Positions 1-8,416 of a stretch of 64,000 nucleotides of DNA are shown here, piece by piece. The position numbers were made by a program, and so were the translations under genes. The notes beneath the pieces are model-generated. The model saw only the letters and a program-made list of their open reading frames with translations. It had not been told where the DNA came from and made no database searches. Position 1 is the stretch's first letter; the number at the start of each line of letters is the position of its first letter. This DNA is from CAWEPK01 sp963835595 (GTDB lineage Bacteria > Desulfobacterota > Syntrophorhabdia > Syntrophorhabdales > WCHB1-27), in NCBI GenBank assembly GCA_963835595.1, contig CAWIGL010000003.1:372001-436000 (forward strand). Reading direction: 5' to 3'.

Positions 1-459
1 GCATTTGATCTTTGTCCGGGATTCTGGGAATGCCTTATCTGGCACCATAATGGGACGTCCCGAGTTGTAAGCATCGACAGAGTTAAGGACGAATTGGAGC
101 GCGGAGGTGACGATCTAAAGGCTTGGGTCACTTCGGACATGCCCTTAACCTGCTTTGCGCGCACGGACGTAAGGCCTGCGGTTGAACAATATGCGTTAAT
201 TATGTCTTGGGTTCAGAACCACAACCAGTTCTTCCCGGAAGCAAAAGCAGAGTTCGCTGCAAGCGCCGATGGCTGGTTGATTGCGTACGCCAAGGTGAAT
301 AGTATAGTGTTAGTTACCCACGAAGTACTTGCTCCAGACGCACGCCGAAAAGTGCCTATGCCGAACGTGTGCGAAGCATTTAGCGTAGCGTACATAGACA
401 CCTTTGACATGCTCAGGGAATTGGAAGCGTCTTTTTCCTGGAATCACCATAATAGGTAG
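1..459 (+). CDS. DUF4411 family PIN-like toxin, 5' end missing
   Basis: An open frame runs from base 1 to the stop at 457-459, so the start lies outside the window and about 152 residues are visible. The visible start (FDLCPGFWE), the later VTHEVLAPDARRKVPMP segment and the C-terminal DMLRELEASF match what I recall of DUF4411, a PIN-like nuclease family usually paired with an XRE/ImmA-IrrE type antitoxin just upstream. Acidic residues expected of a PIN fold are present (SIDRVKDEL, AASADGWLIAYA). The partner would be upstream, outside the window. A TTG at 94 could be miscalled as the start, but the frame is clearly coding before it. Toxin activity is inferred from the family only. Confidence 0.72.
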   Translation, partial: AFDLCPGFWECLIWHHNGTSRVVSIDRVKDELERGGDDLKAWVTSDMPLTCFARTDVRPAVEQYALIMSWVQNHNQFFPEAKAEFAASADGWLIAYAKVNSIVLVTHEVLAPDARRKVPMPNVCEAFSVAYIDTFDMLRELEASFSWNHHNR

Positions 460-879
460 TGCGGGAAAAGCCCGATCAGATGTTAAAAGTGCAGATGTTG
501 TCGGTAAACGCTCGCCTCCCCGCCACTTTCTGAAGGGGCATATGGGGCATCCCAGCCCTTGGCTTTCAAATCGCTTTCGCCGCCGCCCAAGGGATGCGCA
601 GTATGCTCCGTTCGCGGCGGCAGCGGCTTGGGGCGGGCCTCGGCTTACAGTGAGCTAGAGTACTGGTATGAAGACTCGATCTTAGGATGAAAGCGTGCGT
701 TGGCGAGCCCGGGGAGCGCGGACCACGCAGGCGACATGACTTTAGCGAGTCGCCTGCGTTCGCGAAAGCGGAGGCAAAAGGTCGATTTAACGCGCAGCGT
801 CGCGAGTCCAGCCGCCGAGAGCACATAGCAGTTAAGCCAGTCGCGACGCTACCGACCCCCGCCGTGATATAATAACCCC
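460..879. other. Intergenic region with dispersed repeat and hairpin
   Basis: No convincing gene. It holds one copy of a ~105-bp dispersed repeat (608-713), a perfect 11-bp stem with a 13-nt loop (725-735 / 749-759, arm ACGCAGGCGAC) and, at its right end, the -10 element for the next gene. The short frames here have no family resemblance or ribosome binding site. Confidence 0.6.
608..713 (+). repeat. Dispersed ~105-bp repeat, copy 1
   Basis: This stretch aligns over its whole length with the reverse complement of 37433-37537, with roughly ten mismatches and one 1-bp gap. Shared blocks include GCGGCGGCAGCGGC, CGGCTTACAGTGAG and GATGAAAGCGTGCGTTGGCG. Neither copy encodes a recognisable protein. 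The two copies are in inverted orientation about 36.8 kb apart. Confidence 0.85.
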
Positions 880-880
880 T
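868..880 (+). promoter_or_regulatory. -10 element giving a leaderless transcript
   Basis: A perfect TATAAT (868-873) lies 6 nt before the TTG codon at 880. A start 6-7 nt after the -10 would coincide with the start codon, giving a leaderless mRNA. No Shine-Dalgarno sequence precedes the TTG and an in-frame stop sits at 865-867. No clear -35 box is seen. Confidence 0.45.
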
Positions 881-1626
881 TGACGCCACGAGAGATATAC
901 GCCCGCTCCATCCTGTCCAAGTCCGGCATAGGGGGCATAGCTTACTGCATCAACCCGTATGTAGGCTGCGCGCACGCGTGCACGTACTGCTACGCAACCT
1001 TCATGCGCCGGTTTACCGGACACACGGAGCCCTGGGGCGCCTTCCTCGACGTAAAGATGAACAGCGCCGCCCTCCTGGCCAAACAGTTGAAAACGGCGCG
1101 CGAAGGGACCATCCTCATGGCCTCGGTCACGGACTGCTACCAGCCCGCCGAAGGCGAGTACCGCGTGACGCGCTCCTGCCTCGAAGTACTTGCCGGCAGC
1201 CCCCTGCCCGTCGAGGTCCTTACCAAATCGCCCCTCGTCCTGCGCGACCTCGACATCTTGAAGAAGATCCGCCGCCTGGAAGTGGGGCTTACCATTACGA
1301 CCGACGACGAGGCCGTAAGACGCATATTCGAGCCTGGCGCCCCACCCGTAAAGGCCAGGGTCGATGCCCTTGAGAGGCTTCACGGCGAGGGCATATCGAC
1401 TTATGCCTTCATCGGCCCCGTGCTGCCCCTCCACCCGGAGCGGCTCGCCGACCTGATACGCCCCCACGCGGACAGCGTCCTGATCGACAGGATGAACTAC
1501 ACGTTCAAGACAGCCGGCATTTACAGGCGGCACAGGCTCGACCCGTGGCTTGACGGTGGCTACGTCGGCGGCGCCATCGCACGGCTGGAGCGGGCGCTTG
1601 CGGAGAAGAGCATAACCGTCTGCTAG
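880..1626 (+). CDS. SPL-family radical SAM protein
   Basis: A 248-residue protein with the radical SAM [4Fe-4S] motif CxxxCxxC at C30, C34, C37 (GCAHACTYCY), preceded by the CINPYVGC segment typical of the spore-photoproduct-lyase-like (SplB-like) family. The family uses a 5'-deoxyadenosyl radical. Most members outside spore formers have no known substrate, and this one is shorter than true SP lyase (about 340 residues). Later segments (VLTKSPLVLRDLDIL, VGLTITTDDE, IGPVLPLHPE) fit the TIM-barrel core. The start is TTG at 880, because a stop lies just upstream and no other start is near. It stands alone, followed 77 bp later by msrB on the same strand. I assign the family, not a DNA repair function. 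Confidence 0.82.
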   Translation: MTPREIYARSILSKSGIGGIAYCINPYVGCAHACTYCYATFMRRFTGHTEPWGAFLDVKMNSAALLAKQLKTAREGTILMASVTDCYQPAEGEYRVTRSCLEVLAGSPLPVEVLTKSPLVLRDLDILKKIRRLEVGLTITTDDEAVRRIFEPGAPPVKARVDALERLHGEGISTYAFIGPVLPLHPERLADLIRPHADSVLIDRMNYTFKTAGIYRRHRLDPWLDGGYVGGAIARLERALAEKSITVC

Positions 1627-1703
1627 CCCCTCTATGCTCCGCCTCGAAGCGCCTTGACTCCGGCCGCTGCGGGACATATACTGCGCAGAGGGAGGAAGCA
1701 AAG

Positions 1704-2297
1704 ATGAGCCTGCGGGCCAAGACGATAACAGGCGCGTGCGCCGCTGCCGCAGTGCTGATCGCTTTCATCATCTGGCAGGGGTCGGCAGCCCCGCAAAGCG
1801 CCAATGCAGAAACGGACAACCACGCGAAAGGACAAACCGGCATGGACTGGCGGCACTTCAAGAAACCGAGCGACGCGGAGCTGAAAAAGATGCTGACGCC
1901 CTTACAGTACGAGGTGACGCAGAAGGAAGGCACGGAGCCGCCATTTGATAATGAGTACGATAAGAACTACAAGGAAGGCATTTACGTCGATATCGTCTCC
2001 GGCGAGCCTCTCTTCAACTCCCTCGACAAGTTCGACTCCCACACGGGCTGGCCGAGCTTCACCAGGCCCATCGACCCCAACGCTGTCGTCGAGACGTCTG
2101 AAAGGCATTACCTGATAGAGCGGCGCACCGAGGTACGGAGTAAAATCGCCGGCTCCCACCTGGGCCACGTCTTCAACGACGGCCCCCCGCCGACTGGTCT
2201 CAGGTATTGCATGAACTCGGCGGCCCTGCGCTTTATCCAGAAAGAGGATTTAAAAAAGGATGGTTACGGCGAATACTTAAAGTTGTTTAAGAAGTAA
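1704..2297 (+). CDS. msrB: Peptide-methionine (R)-S-oxide reductase, exported
   Basis: 197 residues. An N-terminal hydrophobic segment (about 8-29) suggests export or membrane anchoring, followed by a ~35-residue linker and the MsrB (SelR) domain from about 50. The catalytic cysteine is C169 (RYCMNSAALRF), with the family segments DKFDSHTGWPSF and GSHLGHVFNDGP. The enzyme reduces methionine-R-sulfoxide in proteins. The first zinc-binding CxxC of zinc MsrBs is replaced by SGEP, so this is the zinc-free type. Export suggests repair of envelope proteins. GGGAGGAAG lies just upstream of the ATG. No msrA is seen in the window. Confidence 0.9.
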   Translation: MSLRAKTITGACAAAAVLIAFIIWQGSAAPQSANAETDNHAKGQTGMDWRHFKKPSDAELKKMLTPLQYEVTQKEGTEPPFDNEYDKNYKEGIYVDIVSGEPLFNSLDKFDSHTGWPSFTRPIDPNAVVETSERHYLIERRTEVRSKIAGSHLGHVFNDGPPPTGLRYCMNSAALRFIQKEDLKKDGYGEYLKLFKK

Positions 2298-2308
2298 TAG
2301 AGGGTTCC

Positions 2309-3013
2309 TTACAGCCCCAAAAACGCCTTCTGTATAACCTCCGAGTCGAGTAGCTCCCGGCCCGGCCCTTCGAGCACCACCCTGCCCGTCTGGATCACGT
2401 AGGCCCTGTCCGCGATGTCGAGGGCGGCCTCCACGTCCTGCTCGACGAGGAGCACGGTCACGCCGTTCTTCCGTATCTCCCCGATCACCTCGAATATCTT
2501 GTCAACGAGGATGGGCGCGATGCCCCAGGACGGCTCGTCCAGCATGAGGAGCTTCGGCTTGCTCATCAGGCCCCGGCCGATGGCGAGCATCTGCTGCTCG
2601 CCCCCGGAGAGCGTCTTTGCCTTCTGCGACGCCCGCTCGCGCAGGATCGGGAATATCGAGTAGACGTAGTCCATCCGCTCCCCTACCTCTTTTTTGTCGG
2701 CGACGAGGTAGGCCCCGAGGAGCAGGTTCTTGTAGACGCTCAAGGATGGGAAGAGGCGGCGTCCCTCCGGCACGTGGGAGATCCCGAAGGCCACGATCCT
2801 GTGCGCGTCGAGCCTCGTGATGTCGCGCCCCTCGAACGTCACCTTCCCGGACGAAGGGTGCATGACCCCGCTGACACCCTTTAGTATCGTCGATTTCCCG
2901 TTGCCGTTGCCTCCGATGAGCGCAACGATCTCCCCGCGCTCCACGCGGAAGGAGACCGACTGCACGACCTTGATGCCGCTATACGACAGGTCTATGCTTT
3001 CTACGCTCAGCAT
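2309..3013 (-). CDS. livF: Branched-chain-type ABC transporter ATPase LivF
   Basis: 234 residues; ATP-binding subunit of a HAAT-type (branched-chain amino acid/amide) importer. Walker A GNGNGKST, signature LSGGEQQM, Walker B LLMLDEPSWG, and an H-loop region replaced by the LLVEQDVEAAL segment typical of LivF. The start is the ATG at 3013 (MLSVESIDLS), preceded by GGGGAG at good spacing. An upstream start at 3025 is possible but lacks this. It overlaps livG by 35 bp and is the last gene of the pxpABC-livKHMGF run. Confidence 0.93.
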   Translation of the reverse strand: MLSVESIDLSYSGIKVVQSVSFRVERGEIVALIGGNGNGKSTILKGVSGVMHPSSGKVTFEGRDITRLDAHRIVAFGISHVPEGRRLFPSLSVYKNLLLGAYLVADKKEVGERMDYVYSIFPILRERASQKAKTLSGGEQQMLAIGRGLMSKPKLLMLDEPSWGIAPILVDKIFEVIGEIRKNGVTVLLVEQDVEAALDIADRAYVIQTGRVVLEGPGRELLDSEVIQKAFLGL

Positions 3014-3728
3014 ACTTCTCCCCAAGGTACGCCTTGATGACCTTCTCGTCCTTGACGATCTCGGCCGGCGGCCCTTCGGCGATCTTCCGGCCGTAGTCGA
3101 GGACGACCACCCTGTCGGCTACGGGCATGATGCCTTCCATGACGTGCTCGACGAGTATGAGCGTTACGCCGAGGTCCCTCAGGCGTCCCATAAGCTCCGT
3201 CGTCTCATGCACCTCCTGGATGTTGAGGCCCGCCATGATCTCATCCAGCAGGAGCAGCTCCGGCCCCGTGGCGAAGGCGCGGGCGACCTCCAGCCGCTTC
3301 TGCTCCGATATGGTGAGGGAGGCGGCCTTCCGGTCGAGCCTCGAAGAGAAGCCGAAAAGATCGGCGACCTCCCCTGCCCGCTCGGCCGCTGCCTTCGTCT
3401 TCTCGCACCTAAGGAAGGCGCCTATCATGATGTTTTCGAGGACGCTCATCTCCCTGAAGACCCTTACGATCTGGAAGGTCCGGCCGATGCCCTTCCTGGC
3501 CGCGCCCTCCGGCTTGTCGCAGGTGATCTCGTCGCCGCGAAACAATATGCGCCCCCCGCTTGCCCGGTAGAAGCAGGAGATGCAGTTGAAGAGCGTCGAT
3601 TTGCCCGCGCCGTTCGGCCCAATCAGCCCTATGACCGCGCCTTTCTCCACCGTGAAGGAGATGTCCTGGTTGGCGGCCAGCCCCCCGAAGCGCTTCGTCA
3701 CGTTCTCCAGCCTCAGTATCTCGCTCAT
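2979..3728 (-). CDS. livG: Branched-chain-type ABC transporter ATPase LivG
   Basis: 249 residues; second ATPase of the importer. Walker A GPNGAGKST near residue 40, Walker B LLLLDEIMAGL and the C-terminal ILVEHVMEGIM segment identify LivG. The ABC signature reads LTISEQKRLEVARA rather than the common LSYGQQ form. The start is the ATG at 3728, which overlaps the livM stop (ATGA), so translation is probably coupled. A longer open frame continues upstream to about 4430, but that part is out-of-frame livM sequence. Confidence 0.93.
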   Translation of the reverse strand: MSEILRLENVTKRFGGLAANQDISFTVEKGAVIGLIGPNGAGKSTLFNCISCFYRASGGRILFRGDEITCDKPEGAARKGIGRTFQIVRVFREMSVLENIMIGAFLRCEKTKAAAERAGEVADLFGFSSRLDRKAASLTISEQKRLEVARAFATGPELLLLDEIMAGLNIQEVHETTELMGRLRDLGVTLILVEHVMEGIMPVADRVVVLDYGRKIAEGPPAEIVKDEKVIKAYLGEKYAERRKHRPVV

Positions 3729-4669
3729 CGGCCGCCTCGCGCGAAAAGGCCGTAAAGGCCCTGCGGCCTGAGGATAGCAAGGACGATCATCAGCGCAGAG
3801 TAAAGCATCAGGTCGATGCCCTGCCCCTCGCTGCCTAAATAAACGCGCGTAAGCTCGATAAGGGGTATGAAGACGAACGAGCCGACCACGGGACCTAAGA
3901 GCTTGCCGAGGCCCCCGATGAGGGAGATGATGCACAGGTCGATCGATATCATCAGGCCGAAGGTGGAGGGCGGGTCTATATAGAGCACGTACTGGGCGTA
4001 AAAGGTGCCGCAGATCGATGTCAGGACTGCCGACAGGCAGAAGGCGTACAGCTTGTACTTGCGGATGTTGACGCCTACGCTCCTCGCGCCGTCCGGGTCG
4101 TCCTTGATGGCCCGCAGGTAATACCCCAGCCTGCTCCGCTCGACCCAAAACGCCGCGCCGACAGCGAAAAGGAGCATCGCCAGCATGATGTAATAATACG
4201 GGAGCTTCGTCGTGTGAAACTCCATGTTCCTGAACGACTGGGGCAGTATCGGCAGGTAGATGCCGACGGCCGCGCCGACGAAATCCCAGACCATGAAAAG
4301 GCCCATCATGATCTCGCCTATCGCGATGGTGGCTATGGCGAAGTAATGGCCCTTGAGCCTGAAGCAGGGGTAGCCGACGATGACCGCGAGGGCGGCAGAC
4401 GCGACGCAGCCCGCTCCCATGCCTATCCACGGCGACAACCCGGCCTTGGTGAGAAGGACCGACGACGCGTAGGCCCCCACGCCGAAAAAGGCCGCGTTGC
4501 CGAAGGAGACCTGCCCGGCGTAGCCGCCGATGATGTTCCAGCCGATGCTCATCACTGCGTACATCATTATCATTATCAGGAGGTGTCGCGGGAAGGGGTT
4601 CCGGAAGAACAACGGAAAGGCGATCATGAGGGCGACGAACAGCAGGAACGGCCAGACGCCTTTCTTCAT
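3725..4669 (-). CDS. livM: Branched-chain-type ABC transporter permease LivM
   Basis: 314 residues, strongly hydrophobic with about eight to ten predicted membrane segments. It has the LivM landmark SFGNAAFFGVGAYAS near residue 55 and a conserved cytoplasmic loop GRSVGVNIRKYKL that contacts the ATPase. It would form the translocation pore with LivH. The gene sits 7 bp after livH and overlaps livG by 4 bp. Confidence 0.93.
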   Translation of the reverse strand: MKKGVWPFLLFVALMIAFPLFFRNPFPRHLLIMIMMYAVMSIGWNIIGGYAGQVSFGNAAFFGVGAYASSVLLTKAGLSPWIGMGAGCVASAALAVIVGYPCFRLKGHYFAIATIAIGEIMMGLFMVWDFVGAAVGIYLPILPQSFRNMEFHTTKLPYYYIMLAMLLFAVGAAFWVERSRLGYYLRAIKDDPDGARSVGVNIRKYKLYAFCLSAVLTSICGTFYAQYVLYIDPPSTFGLMISIDLCIISLIGGLGKLLGPVVGSFVFIPLIELTRVYLGSEGQGIDLMLYSALMIVLAILRPQGLYGLFARGGR

Positions 4670-4676
4670 CGTCGCC

Positions 4677-5537
4677 TCACGCCTTGCCGAGAAGTCCTTG
4701 CGGCCTCACCAGCACGACGGCGAGGTAGAGGGCAAGGACGACGACGAACTTGATGGACGGCGCGAGCAGGTATCCGCTCATCACCTCTACGAGGCCCACG
4801 ATCACCCCCGCGATGAACGCCCCGACGACGCTGCCGAAGCCGCCCAGGGCCACGACGACGAAGGCGATGAGGCAGAAATTGCCGCCCACCTCCGGGAACG
4901 TATAATAGAAGCTCGAAAGGAGGCCCCCCGCCACGCCGACGCTCGCTATCCCGATGCCCCAGGCCAGGGCGAACATGCGGTCGCTGTTTATGCCCATCAG
5001 GCGGGCCGCCTCCTTGTCCTCCGCGACTGCCTCAAGGGCCATGCCGAGGCGCGTCCTCTTCATAAACAGGTAAATAAGTCCGTTGCAGACGACCGCCCCG
5101 GCCGCAGCGACGACCTCCGGCAGGCCGATGTAGACGCCCGCGACCTGCAAGTTCCCGCTGAGCAGCGAGTGGGGTATCGCCCTGTAGTCTGCCTTCCAGA
5201 GGAACTGGGCGAACCCCCGCAGGAATATCAGGATGCCGAAGGTGACGAATATCTGGGAGAGCATCGGGGCGTCGATGATCTTCCTGATGAGCAGATAATA
5301 CGTGACGATGCCGAGGCCGAAGAGCGCGAGGGTCACCCCGGGCAGCGAGTAAAGGGGGTCGATGCCCAAGAGCGCGAACGCCCAGTACGCGAGGTACATG
5401 GCGAGCATGAGGTACTCGCCGTGGGCGAAGTTGACGATATCCATGACGCCGAATATCATCGTCAGGCCCACGGCGATGAGGGCGTAAAGAAAGCCGATCA
5501 GCAGGCCGCTTACGACGGTCTGTGCGAAGATCTCCAT
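4677..5537 (-). CDS. livH: Branched-chain-type ABC transporter permease LivH
   Basis: 286 residues, hydrophobic throughout. LivH landmarks: GLLIGFLYALIAVGLTMIFG at the N terminus, DIVNFAHGEYLML near residue 35, and the EAA-like loop AARLMGINSDRM. It pairs with LivM as the inner-membrane pore. It follows livK by 10 bp in the same operon. Confidence 0.93.
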   Translation of the reverse strand: MEIFAQTVVSGLLIGFLYALIAVGLTMIFGVMDIVNFAHGEYLMLAMYLAYWAFALLGIDPLYSLPGVTLALFGLGIVTYYLLIRKIIDAPMLSQIFVTFGILIFLRGFAQFLWKADYRAIPHSLLSGNLQVAGVYIGLPEVVAAAGAVVCNGLIYLFMKRTRLGMALEAVAEDKEAARLMGINSDRMFALAWGIGIASVGVAGGLLSSFYYTFPEVGGNFCLIAFVVVALGGFGSVVGAFIAGVIVGLVEVMSGYLLAPSIKFVVVLALYLAVVLVRPQGLLGKA

Positions 5538-5547
5538 CTAGGCGCGC

Positions 5548-6810
5548 TTACCTCTTGTCCCACTTCGGAAAAGGCCAAACGACGTCCTTCGTGGCGAGGT
5601 CGAAGGGCCACACGGTATAGTATTTCTCCCCCTGGACCTGGACGATGATGCCCCTGCCCATCGTGTTCTGGTGCGTTTTCGGGTCGAACTTTACCCCGTC
5701 CCACGGCATGATGAGCTGGTCCGCCTTCAGGTTCGTCTCCAGCAGGGCCTGCCTGATCTTTGCGGGGTTGGTCGAGCCTGCCCTGTTGATCGCGTCCGCC
5801 AGGACGATCACGGCGGTGAAGGCCCGCGACGAGGAGCCGTCCATCGGCTTGCCCGTCCTTTTGTAGAACATCTCGGCCACGGTCTTGAGCATCGGCTTCT
5901 TCGCGCCCAGATCGAGCGCCCATACTTCGCGGGAGAGGAAGTAATCGGCGTCCTTGCCGAGGGATTTTACGAACTCCGGGTCGATGTGGCCCGCGTCGTT
6001 GCCGATGATGGCGTCGGGCGTAAAGTTCAATTCTTTATAGGTCTTTACGGAAAGGATCGCGTCGGCCACATAGGACGTCTGCAATACGACCTTCGCGTTA
6101 AACCCTTTCAGCCTCTGGATCTCGCTCGTGAGCTGCGTGCTCTTCGCGGGGTACGTGACGAGGCCCGCTATCTTGTAGCCGTACTGCTTGGCGAACTTCT
6201 CCTCGAATTTTGTCGTGTCCGTGCCGAAGAGGGTGTTCTCGTTGAAGAGGGAGACGGGGGCCGTCTCGACGCGCTTCTTCTTTTTCATGTCGTTCAGGAA
6301 CTCGAAGAAGTTCTCGGCGAAAAGCTGGTCGCTCGGGGTGGTCCTGAAGAACCACTGGAAGCCCCTCTCTGTCAGGGTGGGAGACGTGGAGTCGCCGTTG
6401 ACGAAGGGGATGGAGTACCTCTCGGCCGCCTGGCTCGCCGTCGCGGTGACCGCGCTGTGATAGGAGCCGATGAGGGCGACGACCTTCTCCTGCGTGATGA
6501 GCCGCTCCGCCTCGGCCATGCCTACGTCAGGCTTCGCCTGATGGTCGCCGGAGACGATGACGATCTTCGCCCCTCCGAGGTTGGGCAACCCTTCGGTTTT
6601 GGCGAGCGGCATGTTGAGGTTGTACTTGTTGTTGATGATGTCCGCCGCGAGCTTCACGCCTTCCAGGAGCACCTGGCCGGTAGAGGCGGCGGGGCCGGTC
6701 AGAGGGTATATGACGCCGATCTTTATCTCTTTCTCGGCGGCGCTTATCCCGGACGCGGCAAGAAATAAGACGAGGGAAAAGAGGCACAAGCAAGCTATCG
6801 CTTTTTTCAT
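5548..6810 (-). CDS. livK: ABC transporter substrate-binding protein, LivK-like
   Basis: 420 residues with a signal peptide (about 1-24, ending SGISAAEKE) and a type I periplasmic binding-protein fold: KIGVIYPLTGPAAS, KVVALIGSYHSAVT, SIPFVNGDSTSPTLT, and a C-terminal AFTAVIVLADAINRAGS segment. The ATG lies 1 bp past the pxpC stop (TGACATG), so the importer is co-transcribed with the 5-oxoprolinase genes. HAAT binding proteins bind varied amino acids, amides and aromatic acids, so the ligand cannot be read from sequence. Context suggests 5-oxoproline or a related lactam. Confidence 0.88.
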   Translation of the reverse strand: MKKAIACLCLFSLVLFLAASGISAAEKEIKIGVIYPLTGPAASTGQVLLEGVKLAADIINNKYNLNMPLAKTEGLPNLGGAKIVIVSGDHQAKPDVGMAEAERLITQEKVVALIGSYHSAVTATASQAAERYSIPFVNGDSTSPTLTERGFQWFFRTTPSDQLFAENFFEFLNDMKKKKRVETAPVSLFNENTLFGTDTTKFEEKFAKQYGYKIAGLVTYPAKSTQLTSEIQRLKGFNAKVVLQTSYVADAILSVKTYKELNFTPDAIIGNDAGHIDPEFVKSLGKDADYFLSREVWALDLGAKKPMLKTVAEMFYKRTGKPMDGSSSRAFTAVIVLADAINRAGSTNPAKIRQALLETNLKADQLIMPWDGVKFDPKTHQNTMGRGIIVQVQGEKYYTVWPFDLATKDVVWPFPKWDKR

Positions 6811-6811
6811 G

Positions 6812-7774
6812 TCAACCCCCTATGGTTTTATAGAGGGAGGAAACGTAGCTCCCCCTTGCATGCTTAAGCTCCAGCGCCTCTGCGGGCGTGACGCGGTCGA
6901 ACATGACCTTGTCCTTCGGCCGCAGGTGGGCGAGGCGGTCTAAGTCTGCGGACGCGACGACCCCTGCCCTCGCGTAGCCGCCCATCGTCCTCTCGAAGAG
7001 CACGATGATCGGCGCCCCATCGGGCGGCACCTGGACGGTCCCGGGCAGCAGGCCCTCGGAAACGATGCCGCCCATCTCCGTCCGGGCGAAGGCCAGCGGC
7101 GCCCCTTCGAGCCTGATGCCCGTCCTGTTCGATTTCGCTGAGACAGAGTACCACAAATTCTTCTCGATGTTGCAGAATTTATCGAACGAGTCGGCGGTAA
7201 ACCGATCTTTTTCCGGTCCGTCGAGGAGGCGCAGCACGTGGGGCGGCCCCATCGCCGGTATTTGCGAGGCAGGGACAGACCTCTCCCCTACCCGCCTGGA
7301 TCCCGTGAGGGCGATGCGGTCCCCCTTGACGAGCGGCCTGCCCGCCAGCCCCCCGAACATGCATTCGAGGTTCGTCGAGCAGCTTCCCATCACGGCCGGA
7401 AGCTCCATGCGTCCCGCGAACCCGACGTAGTAGCGGAACCCCTCAAGCACCTGGGCGACCCTCAACGTACTGCCCGCTGCGGCGCGGAACGTCGCCCACG
7501 GCTCTACGGGCGCGCCGTCGAGGAAGACGGCCGTGCGCGCCCCGGTGACGGCTGCCGTCACGTCCGCCGAAAACCTGAGGGCGAACTCCGTGCCGAAGAC
7601 CTCTATGGCGGGCGTGCCCGGCGTGTTCCCGAGCAGCCTGTTGAGGGCTGCGAAGGCGAGGCCGTCGAGGGCCGACGATGCGGGCACGCCTATGTGGGCA
7701 AACCCGGGTCTGCCCGCATCGACGACCAGGGAGAGCCATCCGGCGTTGACCACCTCCATCGCAGCACCCATCAC
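6812..7774 (-). CDS. pxpC: 5-oxoprolinase subunit PxpC (KipA-like)
   Basis: 320 residues of the biotin-dependent-carboxyltransferase-like (KipA/DUR1-type) family. Landmarks: an N-terminal GRPGFAHIGVPASSALD segment, AIEVFGTEFALRF, and a C-terminal PDGAPIIVLFERTMGGYARAG segment. With PxpA and PxpB it forms the prokaryotic ATP-dependent 5-oxoprolinase, which opens pyroglutamate to glutamate. It overlaps pxpB by 4 bp and is followed by livK. Confidence 0.9.
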   Translation of the reverse strand: MMGAAMEVVNAGWLSLVVDAGRPGFAHIGVPASSALDGLAFAALNRLLGNTPGTPAIEVFGTEFALRFSADVTAAVTGARTAVFLDGAPVEPWATFRAAAGSTLRVAQVLEGFRYYVGFAGRMELPAVMGSCSTNLECMFGGLAGRPLVKGDRIALTGSRRVGERSVPASQIPAMGPPHVLRLLDGPEKDRFTADSFDKFCNIEKNLWYSVSAKSNRTGIRLEGAPLAFARTEMGGIVSEGLLPGTVQVPPDGAPIIVLFERTMGGYARAGVVASADLDRLAHLRPKDKVMFDRVTPAEALELKHARGSYVSSLYKTIGG

Positions 7775-8412
7775 ACGCTCACGAAGCGCACCCGGTCGCC
7801 CATCGCAAAGAGGCTGTAAGGCGGCCTCTCTGCATCGAACGGCCTGATGCGCGTCCTTCCTATGATCCTCCAGCCGCCTGGCGAGTCAAACGTGTAGATG
7901 CCCGTCTGGAGCTGGGCTATGGCGACCGAGCCTTCAGGGACCTTGACGCGGGGCGCGTCGAGCCTGGGGACGAAGAGCTTCTTGTCGAGGGGACCGAGGT
8001 ATGGGAAGCCGGGCAGGAAGCCTACGGCGAATACCGTATAGACGGCCGAGGTGTGGCATTCGACGACCTCTTCCCCGGTAAGGCCCGAATACGCGCAGAC
8101 CGTGTCCATATCCGGCCCGTACTCCCCGCCGTATGTGACGGGTATCTCGTGCGTCCTCGGCTCTCCCCATCCGGCCGCCGCCATTTCCCCCTGCCTTTCG
8201 CGCACTACGCCCGCCAGTTTCCCGAAGCTCGTGCGGCTTGCGTCGAAAACAATAAGGCATGTCGTGAAAGATGGGATGATGTCGGTGACGCCCGTAAGCC
8301 CTGCGGCGCTCAGGTAGAGATAGGCCCTGCGCACCAGCGCGTGCGTCTCCAAGGTGATCTCGCTGCCGAATACCAGCCGGAGTCCGTTCTCTCCGTAGGG
8401 CAGTATCTCCAT
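7771..8412 (-). CDS. pxpB: 5-oxoprolinase subunit PxpB (KipI-like)
   Basis: 213 residues, the usual length. The family hallmarks are YTVFAVGFLPGFPYLG in the middle and KVPEGSVAIAQLQTGIY followed by SPGGWRIIGRT near the C terminus. In Bacillus the homologue KipI inhibits the sporulation kinase KinA. The context here (pxpA and pxpC on either side) makes the oxoprolinase role the better assignment. It starts 4 bp after pxpA and overlaps pxpC. Confidence 0.92.
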   Translation of the reverse strand: MEILPYGENGLRLVFGSEITLETHALVRRAYLYLSAAGLTGVTDIIPSFTTCLIVFDASRTSFGKLAGVVRERQGEMAAAGWGEPRTHEIPVTYGGEYGPDMDTVCAYSGLTGEEVVECHTSAVYTVFAVGFLPGFPYLGPLDKKLFVPRLDAPRVKVPEGSVAIAQLQTGIYTFDSPGGWRIIGRTRIRPFDAERPPYSLFAMGDRVRFVSV

Positions 8413-8416
8413 GCGG

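Noticed and set aside
687..872. Small plus-strand gene in the 460-879 gap
   Set aside because: Its start is inside the repeat, there is no ribosome binding site, and the sequence is low in family-like features.
2979..4430. Fused LivM-LivG protein of 483 residues
   Set aside because: The first ~234 residues are livM read out of frame; livG starts at 3728 with a normal N terminus.
4214..6768. Long plus-strand open frames opposite the liv genes
   Set aside because: They are antisense shadows of high-GC coding sequence, rich in Arg, Asp, Glu and Gly, with no domains.
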